A stretch of DNA of 64,000 nt from Bog-473 sp963725895 (GCA_963725895.1 CAVSAJ010000001.1:434001-498000), one strand, 5' to 3'; numbered from the stretch's first letter, positions 17,661-26,662 are shown. Translations and numbers: made by a program. Notes: a model not told the origin generated them from the sequence alone.

Positions 17661-18632
17661 ATGAATCCGTTCGAGGGCACAGTTGCCGTAGTAACTGGCG
17701 GAGGGGCCGGGATAGGAGCGGCACTATGCGACGAGTTGGCGAGCCGAGGTTCACGGGTGATTGTGGTTGACATCCACGAGAAGGACGCCGCGCACGTCGC
17801 TGACAGGATCAAAGAGCGCGGGGGAAAGGCGCTTGCCCTCCGAGCCGACGTATCAAACGAAGCTGAGGTGATGCGCCTCATCGAAGAGACGGACTCTTCA
17901 TACGGCCGTCTTGACTATCTCTTCAACAATGCGGGTATCGCCATCGGAGGTGACACGCGAGACCTCACCATCGAACAGTGGCGCCATGTAATTGATGTCG
18001 ATTTCCTCGGGGTGCTCTATGGCACCCTTGCTGCCTATCCGATCATGGTCAGACAGGGATTCGGGCACATTGTCAACACATCATCGGCGACCGGTTTATT
18101 CCCGCAACCGATCAACGCTCCATACTGCGCAAGTAAACATGCGGTCGTGGGGCTGACTCTGTCATTGCGCATGGAGGGCGCCGACCTCGGCGTCAGGTTC
18201 AGTGTCGTCTGTCCCGGGCGCGTGCGAACCAGCATCTTTGAGAATACCGTCACGGTCAACGTTCCGCAGGACCGACTGAATACTCAGATGCCGCGCAAGA
18301 TGATGAGTGCTCCTAAGGCAACGCAAGTGATTCTCGACGGCGTCTCTCGGAATCAGGCGGTAATCGTCTTTCCTGCGTCGATCCGATGGGCCTGGCGCGC
18401 TTATCGTCTTTTTCCCCGTGCCCTAGAGCGAGTTGCGCTCCCGCGAGTTCGGCAGATTTCGCGAATTCCGCGTAGACCCGGAGAGGAGATCGTGACGCTT
18501 GCTGTTCTGCCTCGGTGGGGAAGACCTGGTAGTCGGATCTGTCCCAGGGCACCTAGAACTCCGGTCTTCTGTCAGGTGAATCCCTATCCCAGAACGACGC
18601 TGCCGGGACGGTGGGACGGTTCGGCACGTTGA
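17661..18632 (+). CDS. Short-chain dehydrogenase/reductase (SDR)
   Basis: A classical SDR: cofactor motif VTGGGAGIGAALCDE (TGxxxGxG), acidic VVDIHEKD after strand 2 (suggesting NAD(H)), NNAG at LFNNAGIAIGG, a catalytic Ser in VNTSSATG and YCASK with the catalytic Tyr and Lys. The substrate is unknown. The core ends near residue 280. The last 45 or so residues are Arg/Pro-rich and run through a copy of the short intergenic repeat at 18604, so the native stop may have been displaced. A strong ribosome-binding site (aggag) precedes ATG 17661. Third-position GC is lower than in the flanking core genes, consistent with acquisition. Confidence 0.85.
   Translation: MNPFEGTVAVVTGGGAGIGAALCDELASRGSRVIVVDIHEKDAAHVADRIKERGGKALALRADVSNEAEVMRLIEETDSSYGRLDYLFNNAGIAIGGDTRDLTIEQWRHVIDVDFLGVLYGTLAAYPIMVRQGFGHIVNTSSATGLFPQPINAPYCASKHAVVGLTLSLRMEGADLGVRFSVVCPGRVRTSIFENTVTVNVPQDRLNTQMPRKMMSAPKATQVILDGVSRNQAVIVFPASIRWAWRAYRLFPRALERVALPRVRQISRIPRRPGEEIVTLAVLPRWGRPGSRICPRAPRTPVFCQVNPYPRTTLPGRWDGSAR
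18604..18615 (+). repeat. Dispersed repeat cgggacggtggg, copy A
   Basis: The 12-mer cgggacggtggg sits at the 3' end of the SDR frame. Like other copies it is preceded by a TCCC that could pair with its GGGA. Confidence 0.6.
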
Positions 18633-18715
18633 CTCTCGTCGGCTGGCCGAACAACGTCCGCCAAATGGCCAACCACGAGCATGACGTGATGGCGCGACGA
18701 GTGATCGAGATCGGT

Positions 18716-19180
18716 TCAGGCGCGGGCCTGGGACGTGTCCACGATCAGCAAGCTCGTAGGACAGTGATGTGCCACTTTGTTTGGGACGCTACCCAACACG
18801 AAGCGGCGCATGCCGCTCATCCCCCGGTTGCCGACCACGACCAAGTCGGCGGTGGCGGCGGAGGCGACTTTGACCAGTTCCTCGCCGGCGTTCCCACCAA
18901 CACAGTGCGCCTCCGCCTGGACGCCGGCACGGGCAGCACGGGCAATCGCCTGGTCGCAGATGAGCTGGCCCTCGCTATGAATATTCTCGTTCACTTCGAT
19001 GAGGTCGACCGGCGGCACTCCGAGCTCGGCCCCGGTCGCGAGACTCGTCACCACCCTGTGCGCGTGCACAACATGCAAGCGTGCTCCGGTCAGACGCGCG
19101 AGTTCGATCGCCACGTCGAGCGCGACATTCGCGCCGGCCGACCCATCAGTCCCGACCACGATCGTCTGGAACATCGCCAT
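18716..19180 (-). CDS. Universal stress protein, UspA family
   Basis: A single Usp domain of 154 residues. It opens with FQTIVVGTDGSAGANVALDVA and ends with the ATP-binding motif GNRGMSGMRRFVLGSVPNK (G-x2-G-x9-G-S), so an ATP-binding UspA type is expected. Usp proteins accumulate under starvation, oxidative or hypoxic stress. The gene is monocistronic, in a cluster of stress and detoxification genes. The start at 19180 encodes MAMFQTIVV; the second Met is also possible. Confidence 0.9.
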   Translation of the reverse strand: MAMFQTIVVGTDGSAGANVALDVAIELARLTGARLHVVHAHRVVTSLATGAELGVPPVDLIEVNENIHSEGQLICDQAIARAARAGVQAEAHCVGGNAGEELVKVASAATADLVVVGNRGMSGMRRFVLGSVPNKVAHHCPTSLLIVDTSQARA

Positions 19181-19431
19181 CCTCCTCGCGTACTCTGCTC
19201 ACCATTGCGAGCGCGGAGTTCTCTGGCTACAACAACGACTGTTAGCCGTCAACGGCATCGCCGAAGGCTACCGAGCCACCCCACGGCTGCCGAGGAGCAG
19301 ATCGACCATGCAAAATCACCCTATCTCTGGGTCCGCTAAATATCCCCGTTCAGTGACGCCGGACTCGGGTGACACCCAAGCAGGCACTTCGGGGGCGGGC
19401 CCTCGACGGACCTGGTCGGTAGCCTCTAAGG

Positions 19432-20241
19432 GTGATTGCGACGCTCCGGATGTGGTATCGCCTCCAGAGGCTGGGGCGGTTGGCGTCTCAGAATGATCGA
19501 GTTGCTGCTCTTGCGCTTGCCGGAGATTGCCTCGACCTGTTGCGTTCTAGGGATCTGTCTTACGAGATGGTCACTGGCTGTTTGAGAGCCGTTGCCGATG
19601 TCTACGAGCGGAATGAGGATTGGGAAGCGGCTCTTCCGCTGCGGGAGGAAAACTGGCTGATCGAACAGGGCCGTGACAGGCCCGATGCCGCCGCAGTCAT
19701 CGTGGCCATGGAATACGTCGCCACCGACGCGCGCCGGCTTAACGACCTCGAGAGGGCCAGCCAGCTGCAACGAAGAGCGCTCGATCATTGGAGAACCGCA
19801 GAAGGACTCACCAGCTTGAGAGCGTGCCGCTCAGAGGCCCAGCTCGGAATCACGCTTCAAACAATGGATCTTTCTGCCGAAGCGCGGCCTCTGCTCGAAC
19901 ATGCTCTTGAGTTTCTTTCAGATGATGAGCCCCTGATGCCCGGAACCTACTCCCGGCTGGCAAGCGCATTGTCGCGCCTGGGTGAACGTGAAGAGGCTGT
20001 ACGAGTCGCGACGCAAGGCGTTGCTCTTCTGCTCTCTACCTATGGGAGCCATGATCCACGCACGTTTCAGCAACGCGAGAATCTGGCGGTCTTTCAATGG
20101 AATGTCGGGAACCGTGAAACAGCACATCGACTGCTGACCGATGTGCTATCGGCTAACAAGAAGCTTCATGAATCCCAACAACGGGACCTGTTTCGGGCAC
20201 AAGAATGGCTGGATCGACTAGACGCGGAGATAAAGGAGTAG
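19432..20241 (+). CDS. Tetratricopeptide-repeat protein
   Basis: The 269-residue chain is entirely helical and built of TPR-like pairs. Examples are AVADVYERNEDWEAALPLREE, the segment around ARRLNDLERASQLQRRALDHW, and LASALSRLGEREEAVRVATQG. No catalytic or DNA-binding domain is attached, so it is probably a protein-interaction scaffold. The start is GTG 19432. GC content is clearly below the core average. It converges on the ABM-domain gene. I cannot assign a pathway. Confidence 0.65.
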   Translation: MIATLRMWYRLQRLGRLASQNDRVAALALAGDCLDLLRSRDLSYEMVTGCLRAVADVYERNEDWEAALPLREENWLIEQGRDRPDAAAVIVAMEYVATDARRLNDLERASQLQRRALDHWRTAEGLTSLRACRSEAQLGITLQTMDLSAEARPLLEHALEFLSDDEPLMPGTYSRLASALSRLGEREEAVRVATQGVALLLSTYGSHDPRTFQQRENLAVFQWNVGNRETAHRLLTDVLSANKKLHESQQRDLFRAQEWLDRLDAEIKE

Positions 20242-20266
20242 CCAATCGGGTGGTATCCCCATCTGC

Positions 20267-20286
20267 CGGGACGGTGCACCCACCGT
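20267..20286 (+). repeat. Dispersed repeat copy B with hairpin
   Basis: cgggacggtg (20267-20276) is followed by cacccaccgt. The internal acggtg and caccgt (20271-20276 and 20281-20286) form a 6-bp hairpin between the convergent TPR and ABM genes, where it could act as a terminator. Confidence 0.5.
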
Positions 20287-20315
20287 GAAGTCGCCCCCGT
20301 TGACGCGCCAGCTGG

Positions 20316-20621
20316 CTATACCCGGCCGGGCGCCTCAAATCCGTTGTATATCGTGACGGTGGGTGGGCCGGTGACGCCGATAAGTTCAGTGACCTTCTGG
20401 ACCTTGGGGTTGCCCTCGAAGAAGCTCTGGAACTGTTCAGCCGTTTCCCACTCGTCAATGACGACGAGTTCGCCCTCGCCCGCCACGAAGGTGTGGTGGA
20501 TGATCCCACCGCCCTTGGTGTCCTCGGTGATCTCCTCTAGGAGCGCTGCGTTGGCCTGCAAACCAGCTATGGCCTTCTCGACGTCGGAAACTGGGAAGTG
20601 GGCGATGACGGTGACACTCAT
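20316..20621 (-). CDS. Antibiotic biosynthesis monooxygenase (ABM)-domain protein
   Basis: A 101-residue single-domain protein of the dimeric alpha/beta-barrel fold. The signs are an N-terminal strand MSVTVIAHFPV, a helix DVEKAIAGLQANAALLEEI, then IIHHTFVAGEGELVVIDEWETAEQFQSFF. The pattern 'strand-E-W-x(2)-x-E-x-F-x-x-F-F' is typical of ABM and related stress-responsive A/B-barrel proteins. Such proteins act as small oxygenases or quinol monooxygenases without metal or flavin, or just bind ligands. It lies in a run of detoxification genes. The specific reaction cannot be assigned. Confidence 0.72.
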   Translation of the reverse strand: MSVTVIAHFPVSDVEKAIAGLQANAALLEEITEDTKGGGIIHHTFVAGEGELVVIDEWETAEQFQSFFEGNPKVQKVTELIGVTGPPTVTIYNGFEAPGRV

Positions 20622-20756
20622 GACGGAGACCTCTCTTCGTATGGCCGAACCACCCAGCAGAGCGGTCCGGCCAAGTTAGGACATTTCTGCTGTGCCCGCT
20701 CTGTAGTCCTTTCGCGGAATCCTTCATTCTGGACGCTGATGGATGCCCCACTTCAC

Positions 20757-20768
20757 CGGGACGGTGGG
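20757..20768 (+). repeat. Dispersed repeat cgggacggtggg, copy C
   Basis: The 12-mer is complete and lies 34 bp past the 3' end of the dienelactone hydrolase gene. It is preceded by gcccc. Confidence 0.6.
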
Positions 20769-20801
20769 TGGTGCCGGCACTTCGGGGGCAGGTCTCGCCG
20801 T

Positions 20802-21545
20802 CTACGGCTTCAAGTGTGCATCGAAGAATGCGAGGATGCGCCGACGTGCATCTCGCGCAGAGTCTTCGTCGTAGCCCGATCCTGGCGAGAGTATTCCGAA
20901 GACCGGCTCCAAGACGGAGAACGGGAATGGATTCTTGTCTCCAGCACCTTGGTGATCGTTGAGAAATGAGTGTCCGGCCTCCGGGTATTCCCTGACATCA
21001 TGTTCGACCCCGGCGGCCGTCAATGCCCGCTCAAGGCGATCGGCAGCCCCGCGTAGTGTGCGATCCTTGCCGCCGTAGCTTCCGACAATCGGGCAAGCCT
21101 GTCTCAGGTAGCTTGCCGTGTACGCGTCCTTCGGAGCGGTCCCGTAGTTGACGCTCGACGCCGTGAACCCGCGATCGGCTGCGAATAGCAAGGCGAACCC
21201 ACCTCCCATGCAGTAGCCGATCACGCCGATCCTGCCCGTACAGTCCTCTCGGGCCTCCAGCCAGGTGCGCGCCGCCTCGATGTCGTCGAACGATCGTCCC
21301 CGTCCGGCGCGCACGTCACGCATGACCGAGATCATGCAGGCCAGCATCCCTCTCCCAGAGAAGAGGTCCGGCGCTACCGCGAGGTACCCTTCGCTCGCAA
21401 GCCAGTCGGCTTGGTTCCGTAGGTCTTGGCTCATCCCCATGGCGTCGTGGATGACGACGACACCTGGCCAGGGGCCCTCGCCCGCAGGTATCGACAGATA
21501 GGACGGCAGCTCGCCTGGGGTGGGGATCATTACCTCGGCCATCAC
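20802..21545 (-). CDS. Dienelactone hydrolase family protein
   Basis: An alpha/beta hydrolase with a cysteine nucleophile. The elbow is IGYCMGGGFAL (Cys), the acid is in GSYGGKDRTL (Asp) and the base in YPEAGHSFLND (His), the Cys-Asp-His triad of dienelactone hydrolase. The opening TPGELPSYLSIPAGEGPWPGV and VVIHDAMGM carry the oxyanion strand. Dienelactone hydrolases open cyclic lactones formed in aromatic-compound degradation, but many homologues have other ester substrates. The start overlaps the stop of the flavodoxin gene by ATGA, so the two are an operon. Confidence 0.87.
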   Translation of the reverse strand: MMAEVMIPTPGELPSYLSIPAGEGPWPGVVVIHDAMGMSQDLRNQADWLASEGYLAVAPDLFSGRGMLACMISVMRDVRAGRGRSFDDIEAARTWLEAREDCTGRIGVIGYCMGGGFALLFAADRGFTASSVNYGTAPKDAYTASYLRQACPIVGSYGGKDRTLRGAADRLERALTAAGVEHDVREYPEAGHSFLNDHQGAGDKNPFPFSVLEPVFGILSPGSGYDEDSARDARRRILAFFDAHLKP

Positions 21546-22120
21546 GCCTCCTTCGACGTGGGTGGCCGTCCCGGACCGTTCCCATTAGTCACGTCACTCG
21601 ATAGAACCCTTACCCCGAGCCGTTTGCCCCATTCTTCGGCTCGGACCTCCTCGCCCGGTTCGAGGTGATTCTTCAAGGTGACGAAGAAGCTCTCGGGCTT
21701 GGCCACCATCTCGAACCCGTGCCTCCGAAGCTTTCGGCTGATTGGCCTCGACGCTCTCCCTCTGAGAACTGCTGGACCCTTGAAGCGGGTGTCGAAGGCA
21801 GCAAATTTTGTGGTGCCATGGCCCAGCGACCTCAGCCAGTCACGCACGCCTGGGCCTTGGGCGTCGCGATCGAGCATCAGATCGTTCTTGGGCTTTTGTG
21901 CAGAGGAGGCAGCCCACTTTCGGGTGTGGGTTCGACTCATGCCACGAAAATGAGTGGGACCGCCCACCACGAGCAGGTCGGCGTCGCCCAATCGTTGGCT
22001 GCCAGCCTCACTCAACGGGATCACGACCACGTTGTCCAGCGGTTCGAGGCCCTTAGCAATGGCGTCGGCGATTGCGTGCGTGTTGCCGAACATCGACTCA
22101 TAGATGATCACCGCCCGCAT
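21542..22120 (-). CDS. Flavodoxin-domain protein
   Basis: The protein starts MRAVIIYESMFGNTHAIADAI; the segment YESMFGNT is the FMN phosphate-binding loop of flavodoxins. It continues with LLVVGGPTHFRGMSR, the second FMN loop region, and FAAFDTRFKGPAVL. The last 45 residues (SRKLRRHGFEMV through LEPGEEVRAEEWGK) match the C-terminus common in flavodoxins of this actinobacterial type. It is likely an electron carrier or FMN-dependent sensor. A Shine-Dalgarno-like gaggtgtctcc lies just before ATG 22120. It is co-transcribed with the dienelactone hydrolase. Confidence 0.83.
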   Translation of the reverse strand: MRAVIIYESMFGNTHAIADAIAKGLEPLDNVVVIPLSEAGSQRLGDADLLVVGGPTHFRGMSRTHTRKWAASSAQKPKNDLMLDRDAQGPGVRDWLRSLGHGTTKFAAFDTRFKGPAVLRGRASRPISRKLRRHGFEMVAKPESFFVTLKNHLEPGEEVRAEEWGKRLGVRVLSSDVTNGNGPGRPPTSKEA

Positions 22121-22350
22121 GGAGACACCTCCGGTGCTATCGCTTCCATTGCGACGCCTCCTTGTCCTTGGGGCGGCCCCCAAAACCATCCTTGGGCCGA
22201 CACGCCCCGGCGGGTAGGGCCGAACGTCACGAGCGCTCGCCAAGGTTGTTTGACCCGGCCAGGGTGGCCCAGAACGCCGACTAGGGCGGCTAGAGCGCCT
22301 GACGCGTTCAGGAATGTAGACGGGTACTCCTAACAGCCGGTGGCGCAGGT

Positions 22351-23178
22351 TCAGTCGAACGTCCACCGTCGACGACCCTCGGCCGCCAAAAGCCGACCGA
22401 ACTGAAGCCCTGGGAAGTGGCTCGCCGCGGCCGGGATATCCGAACCTTCGAGCTCCTTGGCCAGAGCCTCGCGTGAGTTTCGTGCGAGTTGCGCGTCGAC
22501 GTCACCAATCATCTCCCAGTCGTCGCTGAGTAGCTCGGCGGGACAGTGCACGACGTCACCGAGGAGCATGACTCGCTCGGTCCCGGAGGAAATGACAATG
22601 ACCGTGCTGCCGGGCGTATGACCGGGAGCGCTGCGGACATCCATGCCTGGAAGAATCCTTCCGTCGCCGCTCCACGTTTCGAGGCGGTCAGCGATCGGCG
22701 GAAGTAGTTCCGACGATGTTCTGCCACCCATCAAGGAGACGGACAGGCTGTCATCAAACGGCGCGGAACCCATGAAGAACTCCCAGTCCGCCTCATGACA
22801 CCGATACGTGGCGTTGCCGAACAGACGGCGCTCCCCATCGGTGGCCCACCCGAGGTGATCGAAGTGAAGGTGAGTCAGAACGACGTCCGTTATCTCCGAC
22901 GGCTGCACACCCAGGGCCGTCAGGTTCTTCATGAACATCCCCGTCCGATCTGGGGCGGCGTGTGGACCTATTCCGGTGTCGACGAGTGCGAGACGGTCAC
23001 CGCTTCGCACAAGAAACCCGCCCATTTCGATCGGCAGCAATCCCTCTTCGTCTAGGAACTGAGAGTGCTGTAGCCAGTCCTGATCGGTCTTGTTGAACAT
23101 GAGCGTCGGGGGTACCTGGAGACTTCCGTCCGATACGCCTTCGATCTTCACGGCTCCTATCTGCATCTGCCCGACCAT
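22351..23178 (-). CDS. Metallo-beta-lactamase-fold hydrolase
   Basis: The MBL signature HxHxDH is present in VVLTHLHFDHLGW. Later metal ligands are in SAPGHTPGS and LLGDVVHCP, and the C-terminal His is in AAASHFPGLQ. The N-terminus (IEMGGFLVRSGDRLALVDTG) is the usual two-strand lead-in. The overall form resembles quorum-quenching lactonase/methyl parathion hydrolase relatives, but substrate specificity in this fold is not readable from motifs. I start at ATG 23178 (MVGQMQIG); ATG 23166 is possible, and the open frame further upstream runs through a repeat copy. Confidence 0.85.
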   Translation of the reverse strand: MVGQMQIGAVKIEGVSDGSLQVPPTLMFNKTDQDWLQHSQFLDEEGLLPIEMGGFLVRSGDRLALVDTGIGPHAAPDRTGMFMKNLTALGVQPSEITDVVLTHLHFDHLGWATDGERRLFGNATYRCHEADWEFFMGSAPFDDSLSVSLMGGRTSSELLPPIADRLETWSGDGRILPGMDVRSAPGHTPGSTVIVISSGTERVMLLGDVVHCPAELLSDDWEMIGDVDAQLARNSREALAKELEGSDIPAAASHFPGLQFGRLLAAEGRRRWTFD

Positions 23179-23201
23179 AGTGCTGAGGGTGCCCAGTGCG
23201 T

Positions 23202-23213
23202 CGGGACGGTGGG
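23202..23213 (+). repeat. Dispersed repeat cgggacggtggg, copy D
   Basis: This copy lies 24 bp upstream of the metallo-beta-lactamase gene start (minus strand). It continues as gacgc, similar to copy A (gacgg). Confidence 0.6.
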
Positions 23214-23292
23214 ACGCTCTGGCGCATCTCGGACAGGTCGAGGAACGCCTGCGATCCCGGTCAGGGAGACAGCGGGCAGAATCGATGATGTT

Positions 23293-23790
23293 GTGAAATT
23301 TGAACGGTGTCACGAGTGCGGGTTCAACGGCGAGGAGTGGAGCGATGCTGCAGCCATCTCGGCGATCGAAGGCCTGCCAACCCGGTTCGCTGATGTCGTC
23401 GTCGGTCTCAGTTCTGACGATCTACTCGGGCGACGAGTCGATGGCCTGTGGTCCATCTCTGAATACGCAAACCATGTGCGAGAGGTCCTATTTGGAATGA
23501 GGTTTCTACTTGACATTGCGGTCACACAGCCTGGAACCGACCTCGGTGAGTCGCCATCTTCACCATTCGAGCTCGAGCCTCGTCAGATCGACCTTGACGC
23601 CGCGCTGGCCGGTATGGAACGAGAAGTGACCTCGTTGCTCAGGGCCTTCTCGGACCTGTCTACCAACGAGTGGCACTCAGTAGTGACGCTGGATGGCGCC
23701 AACGTCGATCCGGACTGGATCCTTCGTCATGCGGTCCATGATTCGACGCACCACCTTCTTGACATCGAGCGCTTGCGCCGAGCTCTTTGA
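23293..23790 (+). CDS. DinB-like four-helix protein
   Basis: The chain has a short CHECGFNGEEW motif and then the helical DinB-superfamily layout. Potential metal-ligand histidines occur in SISEYANHVREVLFGMR and HAVHDSTHHLLDIERL. The family includes mycothiol- or bacillithiol-dependent S-transferases and other metal-dependent small-thiol enzymes, which suits an actinobacterium. The activity is not determined. The start is GTG 23293, just before the Cys motif. It diverges from the metallo-beta-lactamase gene, with repeat copy D between them, and an IS30 element begins 24 bp after its stop. Confidence 0.72.
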   Translation: MKFERCHECGFNGEEWSDAAAISAIEGLPTRFADVVVGLSSDDLLGRRVDGLWSISEYANHVREVLFGMRFLLDIAVTQPGTDLGESPSSPFELEPRQIDLDAALAGMEREVTSLLRAFSDLSTNEWHSVVTLDGANVDPDWILRHAVHDSTHHLLDIERLRRAL

Positions 23791-23813
23791 TGGCGGGAGT
23801 GCCCCCGATCGCC

Positions 23814-25024
23814 CTTGTCCTCAGTCGGTCATTGCAACACCGGCCTGGTTGGCGAACAGTGATGTCGTCGATCGGGAGGTTCAGCAATGAGGCGGTTCAG
23901 CGAAGCTGAGAAGGAGACGATTTGGGACATGCGCGAAGCCGGAATACCGGTCAAGCGCATTGCCAAGCATCTGGGCAGGCAGAACGTGTCGTTGCGCACG
24001 TACATCGCGGATGCCGGTGGGAAGCGCCCAACCGCTCGGCAGCGGTCCGAGCTGCGATTATCGTTAGAAGAACGCGAGGAGATCTCGAGCGGCCTGGCCG
24101 TCGGTGACTCCATCCGGGCCATCGCCGAGGCCCTGGGTCGCTCCCCCTCGACGGTGTGCCGGGAGATCAACGCCAACGGAGGTCCAGACGAGTACCGCGC
24201 GCTGGTGGCCGACCGAGCTGCCTGCAGGCGGGCCAAGCTCGCTCGGTGCCGGCGCTCCGTGGGATGGTCGAGCGCAAGCTCGAGGCCAAGTGGTCGCCCC
24301 AGCAGATCTCGGCGTGGTTGGCTTCGCGGTATCCCGATCGTCCGGAGATGCAAGTGTCCCACGAGACCATCTACCAGTCACTTTTCGTCCAGAGCCGTGG
24401 AGCGCTGCGCAAAGAGCTTCATTCGTGACTGCGAACTGGTCGGGCCATGCCCCGAGCCAATGCCTACACCAAAGGAAATGTCGGACAGGGCCAGCTCCCC
24501 AACATGGTCATCATCTCCGAGCGCCCCGCCGAGGTGAAGGATCGGACCGTGCCGGGCCATTGGGAGGGAGACCTGATCTTCGGCAAGAAGATGACCTCGA
24601 TCGCGACTCTCGTCGAGCGCCACAGCCGCTATGTCATCTTGCTCAAGCTCCCCAACGGCCATGGTGCCGAGGCGGTGCGCAAAGCGATGACCAAGCGCAT
24701 CTTGACGCTGCCAGCCTAGCTGCGACGCTCGATCACGTGGGATCAGGGCAAGGAGATGGCCGAGCACGTACAGTTCACGATCGACATGGGAGTGCAGATC
24801 TACTTCTGCGATCCCAAGAGTCCCTGGCAGCGCGGCAGCAACGAAAACATCAACGGATTGCTCCGCCAATACCTGCCGAGGTCCTTCAGACCTCTCGCAA
24901 TGCACTCAGCGGGAGCTCGACGCCGTTGCCCGCTCGCTCAACACGAGGCCTCGACAGACTCTGGACTGGATGACACCATCGCAGGCGTTCGCCGAGGCCG
25001 TTGCGTTGACCGACTGAGGACAAG
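23814..25024 (+). mobile_element. IS30-family insertion sequence (degenerate)
   Basis: The element is bounded by 25-bp inverted repeats at 23814-23838 and 25000-25024. They agree over cttgtcctcagtcggtca and differ only at two central positions before gcaac. Between them lies a single IS30-type transposase, broken by frame changes and a stop. The flanking dinucleotide CC on both sides could be a 2-bp target duplication, but this is weak. The length of about 1.2 kb is normal for IS30 members. The right repeat overlaps the end of the transposase frame. Confidence 0.85.
23887..25017 (+). pseudogene. IS30-family transposase, inactivated
   Basis: The N-terminus MRRFSEAEKETIWDMREAGI and the helix-turn-helix segment IRAIAEALGRSPSTVCREI are typical of IS30. 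The central part is in a second frame (KWSPQQISAWL, MQVSHETIYQSLF). The DDE catalytic domain is in a third (VPGHWEGDLIFGKK, with SPWQRGSNENINGLLRQYLP ending the DDE core). An in-frame TAG lies at 24717-24719, a TGA ends the middle frame at about 24428, and the final AFAEAVALTD segment needs another frame change. With at least four lesions it cannot encode an active protein. Confidence 0.88.
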
Positions 25025-25174
25025 CCGGATATCTGACGCATACTGATTCCGTGATGGGACTCGTGTCAGTAATTAGATTCAGACCTTCCAAGGCCTGAAA
25101 GGCCCGCAACCCTTTGACTGCCAGAACTCAGTTCGCCAAACCTCTACTTAATCTGTACAGCTAGCGTTGGAACT

Positions 25175-26107
25175 GTGCCGGGTGAAATTGAGCTGATCGT
25201 CTCCGGAGTTACTGGTGCCATGGCGGGGGGAATGGTGCGACCCATACTGGCTCCAGTAGATGCAGTCGCTGAAGTGTGGAGGGAGCGGATCAAGGACCGA
25301 ATTGTCAGGACGGGCCAACGAGTGGAGCGAAAGCGAGAACTCTCGGACCGGGAACAGCAGCCAGTAAGCGAGCGCACTGCCGTCAACGCGCTAGCAGCTG
25401 CCGCACTGACTGACGATGAAGTTGTCCAGGAGTACCTAGCTGGTGTCATCGCGGCCGCTTCGCCATCAGATGACAATGCACACCTACTGGCATTGATAGG
25501 TCGCCTAAGTCCGATTCAACTCCGCCTACATTACGACCTCTATAGATCAATGTTCGGCTGTGTCAGGCACTACGTTGAACGCGCCGACAGTCATCCAGAT
25601 TCAACGCTGGAGAGCCGCTGGAACGTTCGTTACGTCGTCAACGATTGTCGGTTCATCGCCCAATTGGACGACCATATTTATCAAAGCTCTACTTCGCTGC
25701 ACCAAAGTGTTAGGCAACTCAGGCGTGAGGAACTCTTAGATGTGACGTCGGAGCTCGGGTCAAGGGTGACGTACAAGACCACCCGCTTCGGCCTGTACTT
25801 CTTCACTGCTGCGATTGGACTTCCGGACATGCCGTCTCCGGATTTAAATCTTGTCGTCGGCGAATCAGAAACGCTTGAGCTCGATCCGCCGGTCCTTACA
25901 TCCCCTGTGATGCCATACCCCGTGTACGAGGAACTCGTGCCAGTTGGCCAGCGTCATCTCTTTGGCGAGGACAATTTTCGGGATTTAGTGGCCGAAGAAC
26001 CGCATTGGACTTGGGAAAGGCTAGCTTCGCTAATGCGCGCTGAACGGGCGGAACGGCGTCAATTAAGAGAGGCGTCCTCTGGTGGGGAGAAAGCAAGCGA
26101 AGACTAA
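25175..26107 (+). CDS. DUF4393 / Abi-alpha-like protein
   Basis: The 310-residue protein begins with a hydrophobic Gly/Ala stretch (LIVSGVTGAMAGGMVRPIL) and a helix KDRIVRTGQRVERKREL. The block VSERTAVNALAAAALTDDEVVQEYLAGVIAAA followed by LLALIGRLSPIQLRLHYDLY is the pattern I know from DUF4393, a family that includes the Abi-alpha abortive-infection proteins. The remaining two thirds are unrelated to anything I recognise, apart from a short helix-strand tail. Third-position GC is much lower than in core genes, and the gene sits beside a dead IS30. A phage-defence role is possible but is inference from family and context. Confidence 0.55.
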   Translation: MPGEIELIVSGVTGAMAGGMVRPILAPVDAVAEVWRERIKDRIVRTGQRVERKRELSDREQQPVSERTAVNALAAAALTDDEVVQEYLAGVIAAASPSDDNAHLLALIGRLSPIQLRLHYDLYRSMFGCVRHYVERADSHPDSTLESRWNVRYVVNDCRFIAQLDDHIYQSSTSLHQSVRQLRREELLDVTSELGSRVTYKTTRFGLYFFTAAIGLPDMPSPDLNLVVGESETLELDPPVLTSPVMPYPVYEELVPVGQRHLFGEDNFRDLVAEEPHWTWERLASLMRAERAERRQLREASSGGEKASED

Positions 26108-26662
26108 ACCGCGGCCGGTGAACGCGAAGCGAACCTATACTCATATAGTTGAGTTGACCCCAAGTCCACCGGCTCGTACTGCTGAGAACGCCACACGGAC
26201 CTTGCGGGCTTTCGGGTCGGCCGAGTCGCAACCTCGACGCCTTGGAGTTGAAGCCCATCTCTGACCTGATGGACAGCGAAGATGCGACCGAGCTGGTCTG
26301 CCACCTTTGCTGTGTTCTAGAACGAGGCCAGGGGTCTTGCAGGCGGAGGTCGCAGCGAAGGTACTGGCCGGGTCTGAGTCCGAAATCGCTCCGCGAGAGT
26401 TCGACGCAGGCCGGTCGAGCATGACGTGGCAACCTCCCAAGGATTAGCGCCCCGAGGTAGCCCCAAAACGCTGCCGGGCTTGGGCGCCAATGTGCGCACA
26501 AATCGCCAACTCATACCGAGCTTCGCGTCCTGCTCTCGAGGCAGCCAGTTTCTCGGTAAGACCCGACAGCCGCCGTAGCTTTGGACGACCTTGCCTGGGC
26601 ACGGCATAGCTCATAGCCTCCGGATCGATGACCACTGCTTGCGAGCACCAGCGGCGGCCGTA
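26108..26662. other. Gene-free stretch
   Basis: This region separates the DUF4393 gene and the thioesterase. Only short antisense or low-quality frames occur on both strands, and none gives a recognisable protein. I see no repeat copy or convincing hairpin. It could hold promoter sequence for the thioesterase gene in its last 100 bases. Confidence 0.5.
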
